DNA of 64,000 nt from Odontomyia ornata (lineage: Eukaryota > Arthropoda > Insecta > Diptera > Stratiomyidae). Below the pieces are notes generated by a model. That model was not told the origin of the DNA, ran no database searches, and was given only the letters and a program-made list of their open reading frames with translations. Positions 34,361 to 46,713 of this stretch are shown here, piece after piece (the first letter of the stretch is position 1; the number at the start of each line of letters is the position of its first letter). The DNA lies in the NCBI GenBank assembly GCA_963969285.1, contig OZ017740.1, positions 192,162,759 to 192,226,758 of the forward strand. The letters run 5' to 3'. The translations under genes and the position numbers were made by a program.

Positions 34361-34362
<2 letters not shown>
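32505..34362 (-). mobile_element. Tigger/pogo-like DNA transposon (right arm copy)
   Basis: Mirror image of 30491-32344, with the same TIRs and deletions. It differs by a 5-bp tandem ACGAT near 34224. Confidence 0.9.
33256..34022 (-). pseudogene. Tigger/pogo transposase, broken (right arm)
   Basis: Same frames, motifs and stop codons as 30827-31593, on the minus strand. The CENP-B-like helix-turn-helix is at 33726-34022, the second DNA-binding block at 33500-33685 and the DDE start at 33256-33540. Confidence 0.88.
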
Positions 34363-34765
<403 letters not shown>

Positions 34766-35950
34766 GTACATATGTATATATTTAGTTTAAATTTGAAGCA
34801 AGAAAACCGTGATTCCTTTTAGGTAAAAGGATTATCTGAGATATATTGTTTATGATATTCATTTCGGAGATAATAGCGCCTAAAATGACAAATTTAAATG
34901 AAATAAATTCAAATTCAAAAAAATCCTTGTAAAAAACGCTATTTAGTTTATTGTATAACAATACTTCCCATAGACATGTATTTCGAAAACAAGTTGTTTT
35001 CTTCAGCAGTGGTAAGGGTGTAAAAACCTCAATGAAGAAGGGCTGCTATGCATACTCAAAAGGATAAAGAACAAAAGGATTGAGTTTTTCATACCCTTAC
35101 CACTGATGAAGAAAACAACTTGTTTTCGAAATACATGTATATGGGAAGTATTGTTATACAATAAACTAAATAGCGTTTTTAAAAAGAATTTTTTTTATTT
35201 GAATTTTTTTCATTTAATTTTGTTATATTATTTATTCATCGTAAATCTGAAATAAATATCAGTTTTTGAATTTTTTTCTAAAAAAATACAGAAAATAATC
35301 CAAAATTAATTAATATACATACTTTCAACCCCCTCAAGATAATGATTTTTTGATGCCGCCATTCATTCAGAGGGCCAAGATATTATGTCACTCAATATTG
35401 TTTGACATTTTATCCGAAACGTAAACAAAAATTAAGCACCATCAATTTCAAACCGTAACCATTAAGTACGCGGCTTATCTAAATTAACAAAATTCACGGC
35501 ACGAGAAAGAAGCAAGTTAATTAATTAATTTCCTTATTAGTTTCATCTGAAATATGAGTTTTCACTAACGCGCGGTTAATATTTTTTCGCACTTCTTCAT
35601 GAACCACTTTAGTTTCCACAATTACTTTTTCACTTTCAATTAAAAGCACCGATATTTGAAGCCGATTTGAAACGAACACCACGCTTTGCCACTTTCGAAT
35701 GTTTCCCGAATTCACGATGCGTTAATCAAACGAAATTCACCAAATTAACGTAAGTTTTGATTCGATTTCGCGATTTGTTTACATTGTTACCTGACACTTA
35801 TCGCAGTAGAACAGCCAACATGACATTAGTAGCCCATGCTGTGTCTCTTTTCTTCCTATGTACGCTATGCTTGTCATACAACTTCTCCTCCGTTTGATTT
35901 TACTTCACTCATGCACACTGTATATGTGCTATATCGGGCTTCCTGTAGTA
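34766..35950 (-). mobile_element. TIR element right half (original copy)
   Basis: It ends in GGGCTTCCTGTAGTA at 35936-35950, the inverse of 25406-25420, next to CAATCCTTATTCG of the G LTR. It contains the foldback (about 34880-35215) and the 64-codon frame of unknown meaning (35521-35715). With 25405-25535, (TA)n and Tigger it would make an insertion of about 3.9 kb in the G LTR. Confidence 0.65.
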
Positions 35951-38313
35951 CAATCCTTATTCGAAATGACAGACCAACTGACAGAGATTTTAAAATTAAT
36001 TTCACATCGAATTGGAAATAATTTTAACGATTCATTCAGCAATATTGTTCGGAAATTATACGTGAAATCCTTTTACGTATTATATTTATAAATGGCTATT
36101 TTCTAATTCTATGCAAATATTTAGCTTCTTGTAGGCGATTTTTAATATAATGCCAATTGCTAATTTTTCATCATGTCATTTAGTAGTTAGTTAAGCTGTC
36201 GTTGTTACAAACTTGGGATCTTGATAAAAAGGTCATTATGAACTTTTCTGTTAACTTTAAAGAATATGAAATCATAACCTCCATCTTTTTGTGTTTTCCT
36301 ACGAAAATATTATTGGCTGTGTACCCTATACTGGAAATAATTTGCATCACTGCATATCTCTAGCATTGTAGTATCCTAATTAAGAGGAACACATCTGCTT
36401 TCACAAACTGATTGTGACAATGAAAAATAAATACATTTCATTAGAACTTAATCATGGTTGTAAACAGCCAAATCTCGCTATTGGCCATGATCATTAATTT
36501 ATAAGGTATCTGATACTCATGGGTTTCTGCCTTTTACTTTATTTAGCATTATGTTCCCCAATTTTTCTAACATCTTGGGTTATTCTTTTTTTAAACTACT
36601 GCAATTAAGCATAGGAGAACACATGAGCATAATAATACAGAAAGTGTATAATTATTTCAAAGATAAGCAAGCAGTTTTTCTTTAATCAATCAAAATATAA
36701 TTTGCATGCAATAACAATATGTGATTATCTTGTTTGCGGATCGTATCTGCTATCGAAATTGGATAGATAATACGGAAAATGAAATCCCAAAAGTAGGCTA
36801 GAGTTTAAAATCCACATGTCCACTATTTAACTTGCCAAACCAAAAACAGAGGCCATGTAATACAGTAAACAATCCATCTATTTCATTATTTTTAGCTAGC
36901 TGTATGTAAGTCAGCATTATCGTACATGCAACTAGGTATTTATAAATCTTTTGATGCTTGGTTGGAACCCCCAACATATCTCAACCCCAGAACCAGTCCA
37001 ATTATTTACCTAATGGTGTTGATAAGTACTCCCACTAATAGTACTTTAATATTTTGCTGACATCATCAACAACAATTTGACTCTCGTCTTCTGAATTGTC
37101 CATTACCAATGATTAAGAGTATATCCCATAGATTCAAACAGCAATGCGGTTAATGCCGATTACGGATACTGAGGCGCACATTTATTTTCTAGCCCTAGCC
37201 CAATGTGTTTCGCTTTAATTTTTTTTAGGTGAAAACAGAGTTTACTCGCCCTTGAGGAACCTTGAAGGGCCGATCCAATTTACAACTGGGCAGTCACCAG
37301 CTGAGATTATTATTCTCCGTCTCTGAATTAAATACAAAACACGAGACAACTTTTAGACGTGTGCTGTGAACGTACAAGTTTAAGCGTGCAGCCCCACGAA
37401 CCAAATACTTATTGTTGTTCTCGATTAAACACAATCCAACGCATTCATTAATTTTTTGTGTAAAAAGACGGGTTTCACTTGACGACGGCTACTGTGCAAA
37501 ATTTTGATACTTATCTCGGCAGAAGATGTAAAGTAGGATTTTCTGACTTTTGATAATTGATTTCCGTAATAGTCACTTTAGAATGATTCGATGGCACACA
37601 CTTTCACCAGATGAACTTTCTTAGCTAATCACAACAAAGTATATTCCTCAATTCGACAAGGAAAGCCGATCTTGTAATGTCTCGTTCTGTTAGAAAAATT
37701 CTGAAGTTTTCTTTTTCTAGGTCGTGTAAACTTGTCAATATGAACGTCACATGGTGATTCAAGCTCCTTTCCAATTTTAAGCCACGAATTTGATTCCATC
37801 GGTTGTGCAATTAGCACTCAATTCTGAGCATAAAAAAAAATTTAGAAAAACTTACAGTTCGTTGTTCAAATAATGCATGAACTGGACAAACCTTGGCTGG
37901 CAATTCCCTGTTTCCTTGTTTGCCGTGCTCGTCTGGGAGGACTGCATGTCAATTTCACGGGCTGCACAAAGAATATGTGGCGTTCCCTCCAACTGCAAGC
38001 CTCGAATTCGACTCCGTGCCAAAAATCTACCGTGGACGGAAAATATACAAGAAAAGGAGATTTTCTTCTTGAGAAACCCTACCTTATAATTCGCCCATTC
38101 ATCACTCGCGCGAGCACGCCCTATTTTCGTAGTGGCATTGCGGATTCACGTTCGTATCGACTGGCCTTCAACACGTGGGGCTTCTATGGGTAGCACTTGA
38201 CTTTGGTACAAACGCATAAATTTGCGCCTATCTAGCTTACCTTCACTAGTAAAACAATTCCCGACTAACAACTAGGCTCGGATAATACTCAAAACTTCTA
38301 CCGTTCCACCACA
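35951..38313 (-). repeat. Family G 3' LTR, 5' portion
   Basis: On the minus strand it starts TGTGGTGGAACGG (38313) right after the purine run GAGGAGGAAGTGGAAAG (about 38317-38333). It is collinear with 56690-57707 and 51131-51811 of the other LTR. It continues, across the TIR element, at 24716-25404 and, across E, at 6054-6821. The full G LTR is about 2.9 kb, long for Gypsy-class elements but known in the Ulysses group. Confidence 0.8.
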
Positions 38314-38437
38314 ACTTTCCACTTCCTCCTCAGCTGTAAAAACGCGGTTCAGTGACAGCGAGTGATTAAAAGGTCGTTCGGAACCGTCGACGTCAATACG
38401 AACTGCGGAGTGTTGTTAAGGGCGCAGGGCTGAGTTA

Positions 38438-38962
38438 TTACAGGGCAGTGTCCCCGATGCCAACCAGGCATGGAGAGACTGAAGGACACGAGGTCCAGCT
38501 CTGAGCTGCGCTTACCCGTCTGGAGGTGAACAAGGCTAATCTCAGGATAACACCGAGGAAGACAGAGTACTTCTTAGGGACGGCACGCTTTACCGTCGGA
38601 AGTCTTTGGCATGGTAGGCTCCCAGCTCTTTCACGGACATGTCCGCAATGAGATATCGAGTGGGACTTAAGACTTGCAGGACCCAACACGGCTAATTTAG
38701 CATTATAGTGCCGGCTTGCTTCACTCTGCCTGAAACTCCGTCGGTAGATTTCGTCGCCTGCCTTGAAGCCAGAAGGATGGAATTGCAGGCTATAACGCTC
38801 CTCCCCCGCCCATCTACTATCTTCAATCTTCCCCCGAATTTGTTCTCGTAGCATTTGGAGTTTCTCGTGCGGCTCCAGCACCACTATTTGCTCTTCCAAA
38901 CGTTTTAACTGCCGCAATAGCAGGCACAAGTTTCCGTGGCAGATCATATACTGACCAAACAC
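38438..38962 (-). pseudogene. G integrase, C-terminal module
   Basis: The frame reads LCLLLRQLKRLEEQI, then FKAGDEIYRRSFRQSEASRHYNAKL, matching the C-terminal chromatin/GPY-like module that follows the catalytic core in Gypsy-class integrases. The downstream sequence loses the expected KCRI...GTSYYEL continuation, suggesting a frameshift near 38690. The palindrome's outer boundary falls inside this module at 38866. Confidence 0.7.
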
Positions 38963-39803
38963 GGCAAAGTACGGGGAGATACCTGTGGTGGAGTGGTATG
39001 ACGAACGCAGGGCACAGGTGATGGCGGAAATCCTGCGGTCCCAGTCCTTCTGATCCGGCTGGATGTAGGCACGAATGGCGGCTATGAGGGTGCGGTTCAG
39101 CCACTTGCATTGGCTTGCGGGGAATAAACGGCAGTCCGCTGATGAGTAATGCCATACTTGTCCATTAGATCCCGAAATCTAACCGAGGTGAACTGAACTC
39201 CGTTGTTGGAGACCACTTTTTCCGGTACTCCGAATATATGAAAACGCGATTTTACAGGAAGCTGACTATCGGGCCAGTGTGCAGGTTTTGAATTGGTTCA
39301 ATAATTGGGAATTTGGACAATTGGCCCAGGACCACGACAGCTCCCGTGCATCCCGAAGTCGAGCGAGCGTATGGACCGATGAGATCTATATACAGGCGCT
39401 GGAACACCCGCTCCGGTAGCTCGAATTTTCCCATCGGGGGCCGAAGAACAGAATTAGGCGCTTAAGTGCATTTGCACAGCTCTCAGGTGGCTGCGTAATC
39501 TTTTACTTGCTGCGCCATCTTAGGCCAAAAGAAGTAAGTCTTCAGTCACCGAAGCGTACGACTATAACCGCCGTGTGCACTCAATGGGTGGTCTTGAGCC
39601 CGTTTAATCAGGTCGAAGGTCAATTCTTCGGGAACCCATAACTTCCACTGTTCCTCTTCTTGGATTGGGTCTCCGGAGGCGTGTTCCATCCACTCGTATA
39701 TAAATCTCTCCATCACTTGTAGTTCTGATAGCTGTGGTAACTGGATCTGAATAGTATTCCACAGCTGGGTGTTGCCTGTTGACTTGAAGGCGGGATGGTC
39801 CAA
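38963..39803 (-). pseudogene. G integrase, zinc-binding and catalytic core (degenerate)
   Basis: The segment 39546-39803 contains the integrase N-terminal zinc-binding start (HPLSAHGGYSRTL). Further blocks continue after stops: 39252-39434 reads VFQRLYIDLIGPYARSTSG, with the first catalytic Asp, followed by VVVLGQLSKFPIIEPI. The region 38963-39240 retains TEF and WTSMALLISG-type remnants in other frames. Several stops and shifts make it inactive. Integrase would insert the cDNA into the chromosome. Confidence 0.75.
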
Positions 39804-40297
39804 GTCAATCCATGGGGGCTGTCGTCCTCCTGGGCTAACTCGGCTCCATCAGGGGCGAACATCCTTGATAATGTGTCCAGTACCAAGCACTGAATCCCTT
39901 TACGGTGTTGAATCGTGAACTCAAACGCCTGTAATTTCAAGGCCCATCTGGCCAAACGCCCGTGGAGGTCAGTCTGGCTCAACAGCCATTTCAGAGACGA
40001 ATGGTCCGTGACGACTTCAATAGGATGTCCCTCTTTATATGCTCGAAAGCGTTTCAACACCAGCACAGCCGCCAAGGATTCCTGTTCCGAGACTGCGTAG
40101 TTCCACTGGGCCGGATTCAGCTTGTGAGACATAAAAGCTACAGGCCTCTCCTCGCCATCTGGCGCAACCTGGACTAAAACTGCTCCCGCCCCATGTTGAC
40201 TCGCGTCACAATGGATTGAGAACGGTGTACCAAAGTCCGGGCTGTGCAGTACAGGGGCTCTTGTCAGACTCTTCTTTAGCTTTTTGAAGGCTCGCAA
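39713..40297 (-). pseudogene. G RNase H domain
   Basis: The frame AFKKLKKSLTRAPVLHSPDF, FSIHCDASQHGAGAVLVQ, PVAFMSHKLNPAQWNYAVSE, EVVTDHSSLKWLLS and HRKGIQCLVLDTLSRMF contains the catalytic residues of Gypsy-class RNase H (D in CDAS, E in YAVSEQE, D in TDHSSL) and the linker to integrase. The frame is open over the domain; neighbouring frames are broken. Confidence 0.88.
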
Positions 40298-40309
40298 GCT
40301 GGGCCCTTC

Positions 40310-41124
40310 TCAGATGAACTTACATCCCTTACGCAGCATGTCGGTCAAAGGAGTGGTAATGGTGGCATAGTCACGTACAAATTGTTGGTGCCATCCGCAT
40401 AAGCCTAGGAATCGGCGTAACTGCTTGGTGGTCTTGGGTAGTCGAAAAGCATCAATCGCTTGAGTCTTGTCCGGATCAGTCTTGATGTTGCCATGACCAA
40501 TGATGTGGCCCAAATACTTCACCTTCGTTATCATGAACTGACTCTTCTGTATGTTGATGGTTAACCCTGCCCTCCGGATGTGCAAAGCCACTTCCTGAAG
40601 CAGGTCGAGGTGTTCGTTAAAGGTCTCGGTTATAAGCAGCAGATCGTCCAAGTATACGAAAACTTGGTGCCGTAATTGTGGTGGTATCACCTTATACATA
40701 AGGAACGTCATTATTGAGGGGCATTACACAATCCGAATGGTATGGTCACAAATTGATACAGTGGGCGAACTGGGACTATGAAGGCTGTTTTCTCTTTTGA
40801 GCCAGGGTCCAAAGGAATTTGCCAGAAAGCGTCCTTGAGGTCTAAGCTCGTGATGTAATGGGCTTTAGGCAATCGACTCAAGATGCCTTCAATCAACGGT
40901 ACAGGGTATGCGTCCTTGACAGTGACGACGTTCAAACATCTGGCATCTAAGCATAGCCGGACCTTGTTCGGCTTGACAACTAAGGTGACCGAGGAAGCCC
41001 ACGCGCTTTGCGATTCTTCGATCACGCCTAGCGCTAGCATTCGATCAACTTCGGCATATAAGGACTTTTCCTTCGCCGAAGATATGGCAAAATGTCTCTG
41101 CTTTATGGGTTTTGCACCCCCCAC
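40310..41124 (-). pseudogene. G reverse transcriptase
   Basis: Two abutting frames. 40711-41124 covers the fingers (GVIEESQSAWASSVTLVVK, LCLDARCLNVVTV, ITSLDLKDAFWQIPLDP, PFGLCNAPQ). 40310-40711 covers the palm and connection (VFVYLDDLLLITETFNEHL, VKYLGHIIGHGNIKTDPDK, RRFLGLCGWHQQFV). The catalytic YLDD is intact, but a stop/frameshift at about 40711 splits the domain before it. The layout protease-RT-RNase H-integrase is Gypsy-class (Ty3-like). Confidence 0.92.
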
Positions 41125-41126
41125 AT

Positions 41127-41699
41127 CTATTGTGGAAACACCAGGGCCGTCCTGCCGAGACCTTCCTTCTCATGCGATGGAAAAGCCGATATAGCCGAAT
41201 CAAGTCGCAGTTGTTGATTGACACCCAGTGCATGTCGTAGTGAGTGGAAAGTTGGAGTTGCCTCAGGTACAGTGGTGACGGGATCCAGTATTGTGCCGGA
41301 AAAAAATGCCGGGGCCAAGTCAAATTTTCGAACGAAATCCACCCCTAGGTAAAGATTCCGTGTTAATTGGGGGATAATATAGAATTCCAGAGGTTTAGTC
41401 ACCCCTTTGAATGTGACATCCGTCGTAATTTTCTCCACTACGGAGAGACGAGTTCCATCCACCGTGCTTAACCAGGTGTTAAAATGATGGATTTGGTCCA
41501 CGTGGGTTGCCAGCACCTCTCCTGCAAAATCGGCTAATATGCAATTCACATTGGCTCCAGTATCGACTAAGCCTACCAGTCGCTTTTGCAGCAGATGAAT
41601 TGACGCGTATGGTCGAACGTCATCTTTCAATAGTTCGTCTAAGTGTATTGCCCGCAACGCCTTCCTCGACTGCCTGACCCTTCTCCAGAAGCTCCGCAT
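41127..41699 (-). pseudogene. G aspartic protease
   Basis: The motif LVGLVDTGANVNCI has the catalytic DTG of retroviral-type proteases, followed by the flap-like region and NLYLGVDFVRKFDL (the LG[AV]DF block of the second half). It lies between gag and RT, as expected. The frame is open for 190 codons. It would cleave the Gag-Pol polyprotein. Confidence 0.85.
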
Positions 41700-41949
41700 G
41701 CGAGCGTGGCTCGCTTCCTTCTCGGAGGAGTAGTTGTAACCATCTCCTCATTGAAGTTGCGCTGACGAGTAGCCAAATAATCCCGCAGTGTGACGTGGAA
41801 GGGGTTAACATGCCAGGGGACCTTCGTCCCGTTACTATTCCCTTGCGCGTCTGCCTCGACAACGTGTGACACCGGCTGCGGAACTTCAAGAGGGCTGTGT
41901 TGGGCGGTACGAGTCAGTAAGGTTGGGGTCGTGTCTAGGACTTGGTCGC
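41640..41949 (-). pseudogene. G gag-pol linker between R1 insertion and protease
   Basis: The frame DTTPTLLTRTAQHSPLEVPQ to FHVTLRDYLATRQRNFNEEM links the end of gag (interrupted at 47543) to the protease. No domain is recognised. A frame change to the protease frame occurs at about 41700. Confidence 0.6.
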
Positions 41950-41961
41950 AACTAGTAATAT
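41950..41961. repeat. Target-site duplication, left of R1 LINE
   Basis: AACTAGTAATAT is repeated at 47531-47542. Confidence 0.95.
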
Positions 41962-42149
41962 TTTTTTTTGTGGTAGGTAGGTGAATGCTATTTATGCACA
42001 GAGTGTGGGACTCCCACGCGATTGGACCACCCACTAAACACCTCCCCTGTCAACCGGAGAACCAAGCCTGGAACCGTTTGACACATTACTTCGGGCCAGG
42101 TCTCGTTTTGTTACGCCGTGGGGCGCCTTCAAGCTGGGGAGTCCCTTTC

Positions 42150-45100
42150 CTAGCGGGAGGGGAGAGGGGAAGAGGAAATGTCAGAAGAGCGATCCCCCAG
42201 CCCCAGCAGCTCCCGCTGCTGTGAGTCCCTTTTATATTTTAGGACTGCCCGAGTATAATGTGCCACCTGGTTCCATTTGTCAACCGATTCGAGCATCAGC
42301 GCAACTATATTATCCGGGGTGAGCTCTCCCGTCCCCCTGTAGAGTTCCCTTCACAGCCTGACCCATTTTATGCACGCAAAAAATGTGTGACAGGCATTGT
42401 CCTCCTCTCCTGGGCAAAACCGACAATCGGGAGACCGTGATTTACCGATCTTGTGCAGGTAAGACTGAAAACACCCGTGCCCGCTCAAAAGCTGGGTCAT
42501 ATAGAAGTCAGTCTCACCATGCCTTCAATTTAGCCACGGCCTCACATCCGGGATGAGGCGTGCAGTCCACCTTCCCTTCATGCAATTCATCCAAGACTGC
42601 TGCCAATCGTTGAGCGAGCATTGTCTCTCCTCGCGGACAACTATCTCCCTCGCATCCTCGTTTCGGCACAGGTAAATAGCGTGGCGCTCTTTAGCAAGGA
42701 GGGCGACAGGTGTCACGCCTGCAATCACTCTCACCGCCGAGTCGGAGACTGTTGGATACGAAGATGCAATTCTCAGTGCTCCTCTTCTCTGTACCTGTGC
42801 CAAACGTTTTCGGTATACCTCCTTGCTGAGAGCATCGCCCCATACCTCTGCTCCGTACAGTAGCACTGACCCTACAGCACTCATCAAGAGGCGTCTTCTT
42901 GATGGGCTGGGACCCCCTACGTTGGCCATAAGTCAACTCAGGGCCGATATTCCCGAAGCAGCCTTCTCAGCCGTTGCCCTGATTTGCTCAGATAAACTCA
43001 TCTTCGAGTCGATCAGTAGCTCTTGGTACTTCACCGCTGGCTTCGATTCGATTTTTATATCTCCAATACTGATCATCCTTACTCTAGGGATTCTCTTTTT
43101 TTGTCAAGATGACCAGTCCTTCACTCGGCGCATTAGCATACCTAGCCTAAGTTGCGCTTGTTCAACGGTGCATCCAGCGACCAGAGCCGCAACATCATCC
43201 GCACTCGGCGCATTAGCATACCTAGCCTAAGTTGCGCTTGTTCAACGGTGCGTCCAGCGACCAGAGCCGCAACATCATCCGCAGAGCCGACCAAGCGCGA
43301 CTCATCTGGCATCTCAAGTCTCAGTAGCCCGTCGTAAGACACGTTCCACAGGTCCGGACCAAGGATGGATCCCTGGGCAGCGCGCGATGTAATTTCCATC
43401 CTTCTTTGGCCCTGTGTCGTGTCGTAGAGCAGGCTTCGGTCCTTTAGGTTGTTCCACAAAAGCCGCATTAGATATTCTGGAACTTGAAAAGAGTTTTCCA
43501 GCGTGTCCAGAATATCCACCCATCTAGCGGAGTTGAAGGCATTCCTGTCGTCGAGTGTCACCAATAGGACGATCTGTCGCTTGGTGCGACTATATGCCTC
43601 TGCCTTTTGGACCGCGTTCACCACCTCTGCAATCGCATCAATGGTAGAACGTCCTGCTCTAAAGCCGTACTGCCGAGGAGATAGGTCCCCAGCAGCGCGG
43701 ATCGCGTCAGTGAGTCTTCCCTTGATGAGTTTCTCTAGCACTTTCCCAGCCGTGTCTAGCGTGCATAACGGGCGGTATGCAGACGGCGATTTGGGATTTC
43801 CCTTCCCCTTGCTGATCAGCATGAGCCTCGCCACCTTCCATCGTACCGGGAAAACCCCGTCCCGTAGGCAAGCGTTGAATGTGCTGAGCAGCAAGTCAGG
43901 ACAATGGTGTAAGACGAGCTGCAGCACCTCAGCTGGAACACCATCTGGACCTGGAGCCTTCCTCGCTTTCAAGGAGAGGACTGCCTCTTCCAGTTCCAGT
44001 TGTGTGAAGAGTGGGCACTCTTCTGCTGTTTCACCATGGACAGCGTCAACATGGACGAGATGGGCGGGGCAGAGCCCCCGCACTATCGCGTCCATTTTTT
44101 CCGCGTCATGTATACAAGGCTTCCGTAGGGCACCAAGTTTCCCCATGACCAGCTTGTAGCCAAGGCCCCACGGATCCTTATTCACATTGTCCACTAGGTC
44201 TAGCCAGCAGCGAGCTTTGCTACTATTGATCAGTTTGGGAAGGCATTTCCTGGCCGACTTATATGCTGCCACCTGGTTGCATGCCTCGTCACGGTTCCGC
44301 GCCCGTTGAGCCTCACGCCGAAGCATGTGACACTCCCTTCGCTTTTCAGCGATTTCAGTAGACCACCAGTACACTGGGGCTTGCCGTGCCGGGGTCTTTG
44401 ACGGGGCATTGAAGCGCAGCAAGCAGTCGTAATGATGCTCATAGTAGAGTTTACCACGTCTTGAGCTGCCAGTTCTTCCGTCCCCTCCGAAGCTCCCTGC
44501 AGCGGCTCACCTGCTGTGAGAACCTTGACAAACCTCTCGACGTCCATTCTTCCAATGTTCCATTCAGTTGTAGAAGGCCGAGAGCACGGACGTCGGGAGA
44601 TAGCATCACTTATCTCAAGCAGAATACACTGATAATCACTTGCTGAGTAGTCCTCTAACACTTTGCAGTTGTGTATCCTTCGTACTAAGGACTCCGAGGC
44701 GAATGTCACGTCCGGTATGGCTCCCTCACAGCCAATACGGTGGAAAGTCGGTGTATTTCCGGAGTTTAGTACGACGAGGGCCGTCCTGGCCGCCATTCCC
44801 AGGACTCGTTTTCCCCGCGGATCCGTCTGAGGCATGCCCCATTCGATTGCTTTAGCATTGAAGTCGCCCCCAACGAGTACTTTGCCCTCTGCGTTCGAGA
44901 CAGCGCCCTCCAAAGTATTAAGCTTGGCTTGGAAAGATGATATTGACTCGTTAAGCGTTAGGTACACACTAAAAAAGGTGATCCCTGAGCGCCGAACCCA
45001 CACGAAACCATCCCCCCGTCCACAACTCTCCGCTTGAAAGTCACTGTTCCGAACCCAGATAGCGGCAGTACCAGTTTCATCAGAGTACCATAATGCAGGA

Positions 45101-45270
45101 CTTTTATTATGGTGTTGCTCACTCAGAAGCAAGAAGTCGGCTTTCATGTCCCTCGCAAACTGCTCAAGCAGATTTTGGGCGGTTGAGCTGCGGTGTAGGT
45201 TTAGCTGTAGGATGCGGGTCATCGAAGCTCTGATTTTGCCATGGCTAGGGCTTCCTGGAACACCCGGCAT
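42150..45270 (-). pseudogene. R1 LINE ORF2 (endonuclease + reverse transcriptase)
   Basis: The endonuclease at 44430-45220 has LQLNLHRSSTAQNLL, VGGDFNAKAIEWG and SDYQCILLEI. The reverse transcriptase at 43140-44100 has KARKAPGPDGVPAEVLQ, YRPLCTLDTAGKVLEKLI, QYGFRAGRSTIDAI and a catalytic box VGSADDVAAL (usually YADD; Ser replaces Tyr). The C-terminal part at 42525-42929 has LLYGAEVWGDAL and KGRWTARLIPDVRPWLN. Lesions include a frame change near 44400, a frameshifting 80-bp duplication at 43123-43282 and a stop near 42525. ORF2 starts overlapping the end of ORF1. Confidence 0.9.
43123..43282. repeat. 80-bp tandem duplication in R1 reverse transcriptase
   Basis: The block beginning ACTCGGCGCATTAGCATACC at 43123 is repeated from 43203 with one substitution (CATCC/CGTCC). 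Eighty is not a multiple of three, so the duplication shifts the frame downstream of the ADD box. Confidence 0.9.
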
Positions 45271-46713
45271 TTTCCTGATCCCAAGACGTGTCCAAAATCA
45301 CGTTTTGGATCAGCATCCTTGCAAAGAATACAGTGTGCCTCCTTCGTACACTCTTTTCTTTTATGTCCCATTTCACCGCATTTGTAACATAGGGAACTCC
45401 TATCGGGTCCTTTGCATGCTTGTGTGGTGTGACCATAACCAAGGCATTTGAAACATTGAAGAGGCGTTGCTCTTCGCCGTATCCTACAGACAACCCACCC
45501 TATTCGTACTTTGACCTTGTTCAGGAATTGGTCGGCGTCCTTTTCGGTCAAGTCAACTATGGCCATGCGTTGTCCCCTGTTGTTTTCTGGTGTCAGTCTC
45601 GCTTTGATCCTTCCCACACTAGGGAACTCCTTTTTGATGGCCTCTTCTACCTCGACCAGATCTGTCACGCAGTCTATGTCTCGTATTTCGATCGTTGCCA
45701 TCGGCTCGAGCGGGGCTATAGTTGCGCTTTTGCCGAGGACTTTCTTTACTGCGTCACAGAATGCATCTTTATTGCCGGCCTCTGCTCTACTTTAATGGTA
45801 GTATTGGTGTCTTCGGGCCTTACATTTCCCCTGATGTCCGCAGTACTTCCGCGTAGGATCGGCCATCTAGGGGCTTTACAAGCAGTGCTTTGTGCCGAGG
45901 TCTTCGTCGGGGCTTCTGCCTCTCCTGCTTTGCATCAGGTCCTTTTTGTAATTGGGCGTCCGTACGAACTTTACTTTCTGGCTTTTCTTGATGGAGTGTC
46001 TTCGCAGCTTTCTACGCTTCTTTTTTTAGCACTATCTGGAACCCCTGATCTAGTGCTCCACGCCCTTCAAGTGCTTCTTCTTTCCTTCTTTTATCCCCAT
46101 CTCCTTCGATTGGGCTAGACGCCATTCTTTCATTGACGTCTAATGGTGGAGCTATCTGCGTGTCGCCTTTAAATTTCACCCCAAGCACCTCTTTAGGCTT
46201 CTCTTCGTCTTCGGGCCTTAACCAGCTTCTCCGATAGTGCCCTATGCGATCTAGGAGCTCCTCTAGTTCAAGAAGCCCTTCCTTTGCTGCTTTGCTGATT
46301 TTTGGGGAGTCGCATGCAGCTTGTATTCTTTTCAGAACATCTCCCGCTTTTTGGAGTAGTCATTCTTCTTCATATCGCTGGGCCGTAATTGTACCTTGCA
46401 ACCATCCTTGGGAGAGGTTATCGCGTTCCGTTTTTGAGTGCAGTACTTCCACCACATTTTCAACTTTGGCGGTGCATTCACGCGATGTCTGGTCACTCTT
46501 TTCTTTTAGTGCCGTAATCTCCTCGTTGGCTTCTGGATTTTTCGTTGCAATGTCGGGATTTGCGACCCTTGCATCGGTTGCTTCGGTAACGATCGCAGCC
46601 GTGACAATCGAATTTTCGGTGCTCTTTATGTTATCTCCCACCGCTCGAACACCTGAAGTGTCCTGCAGAGTTTCCCGTTTCTCCTTAATAGGACCCTCGG
46701 GCGTTCGCATCAT
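45219..46713 (-). pseudogene. R1 LINE ORF1 (gag-like, three zinc knuckles)
   Basis: The N-terminal part (46360-46713, with an acidic/coiled EEITALKEKSDQTSRE region) and C-terminal part (45219-45701) are in different frames with decayed sequence between. The C-terminal part has an RRM-like fold region (MATIEIRDIDCVTDL...VGRIKARLTPENNRGQRMA). Three CCHC knuckles follow: CFKCLGYGHTTQAC, CYKCGEMGHKRKEC and CILCKD...GKC. This matches R1-clade ORF1 proteins, which coat the element's RNA. Confidence 0.88.

Noticed and set aside
43503..44159. Long plus-strand ORFs at 43503-44159, 45420-46118, 46244-46816 and 48444-48846
   Set aside because: They are antisense shadows of the R1 ORFs and of G gag, which carry the recognisable motifs on the minus strand.
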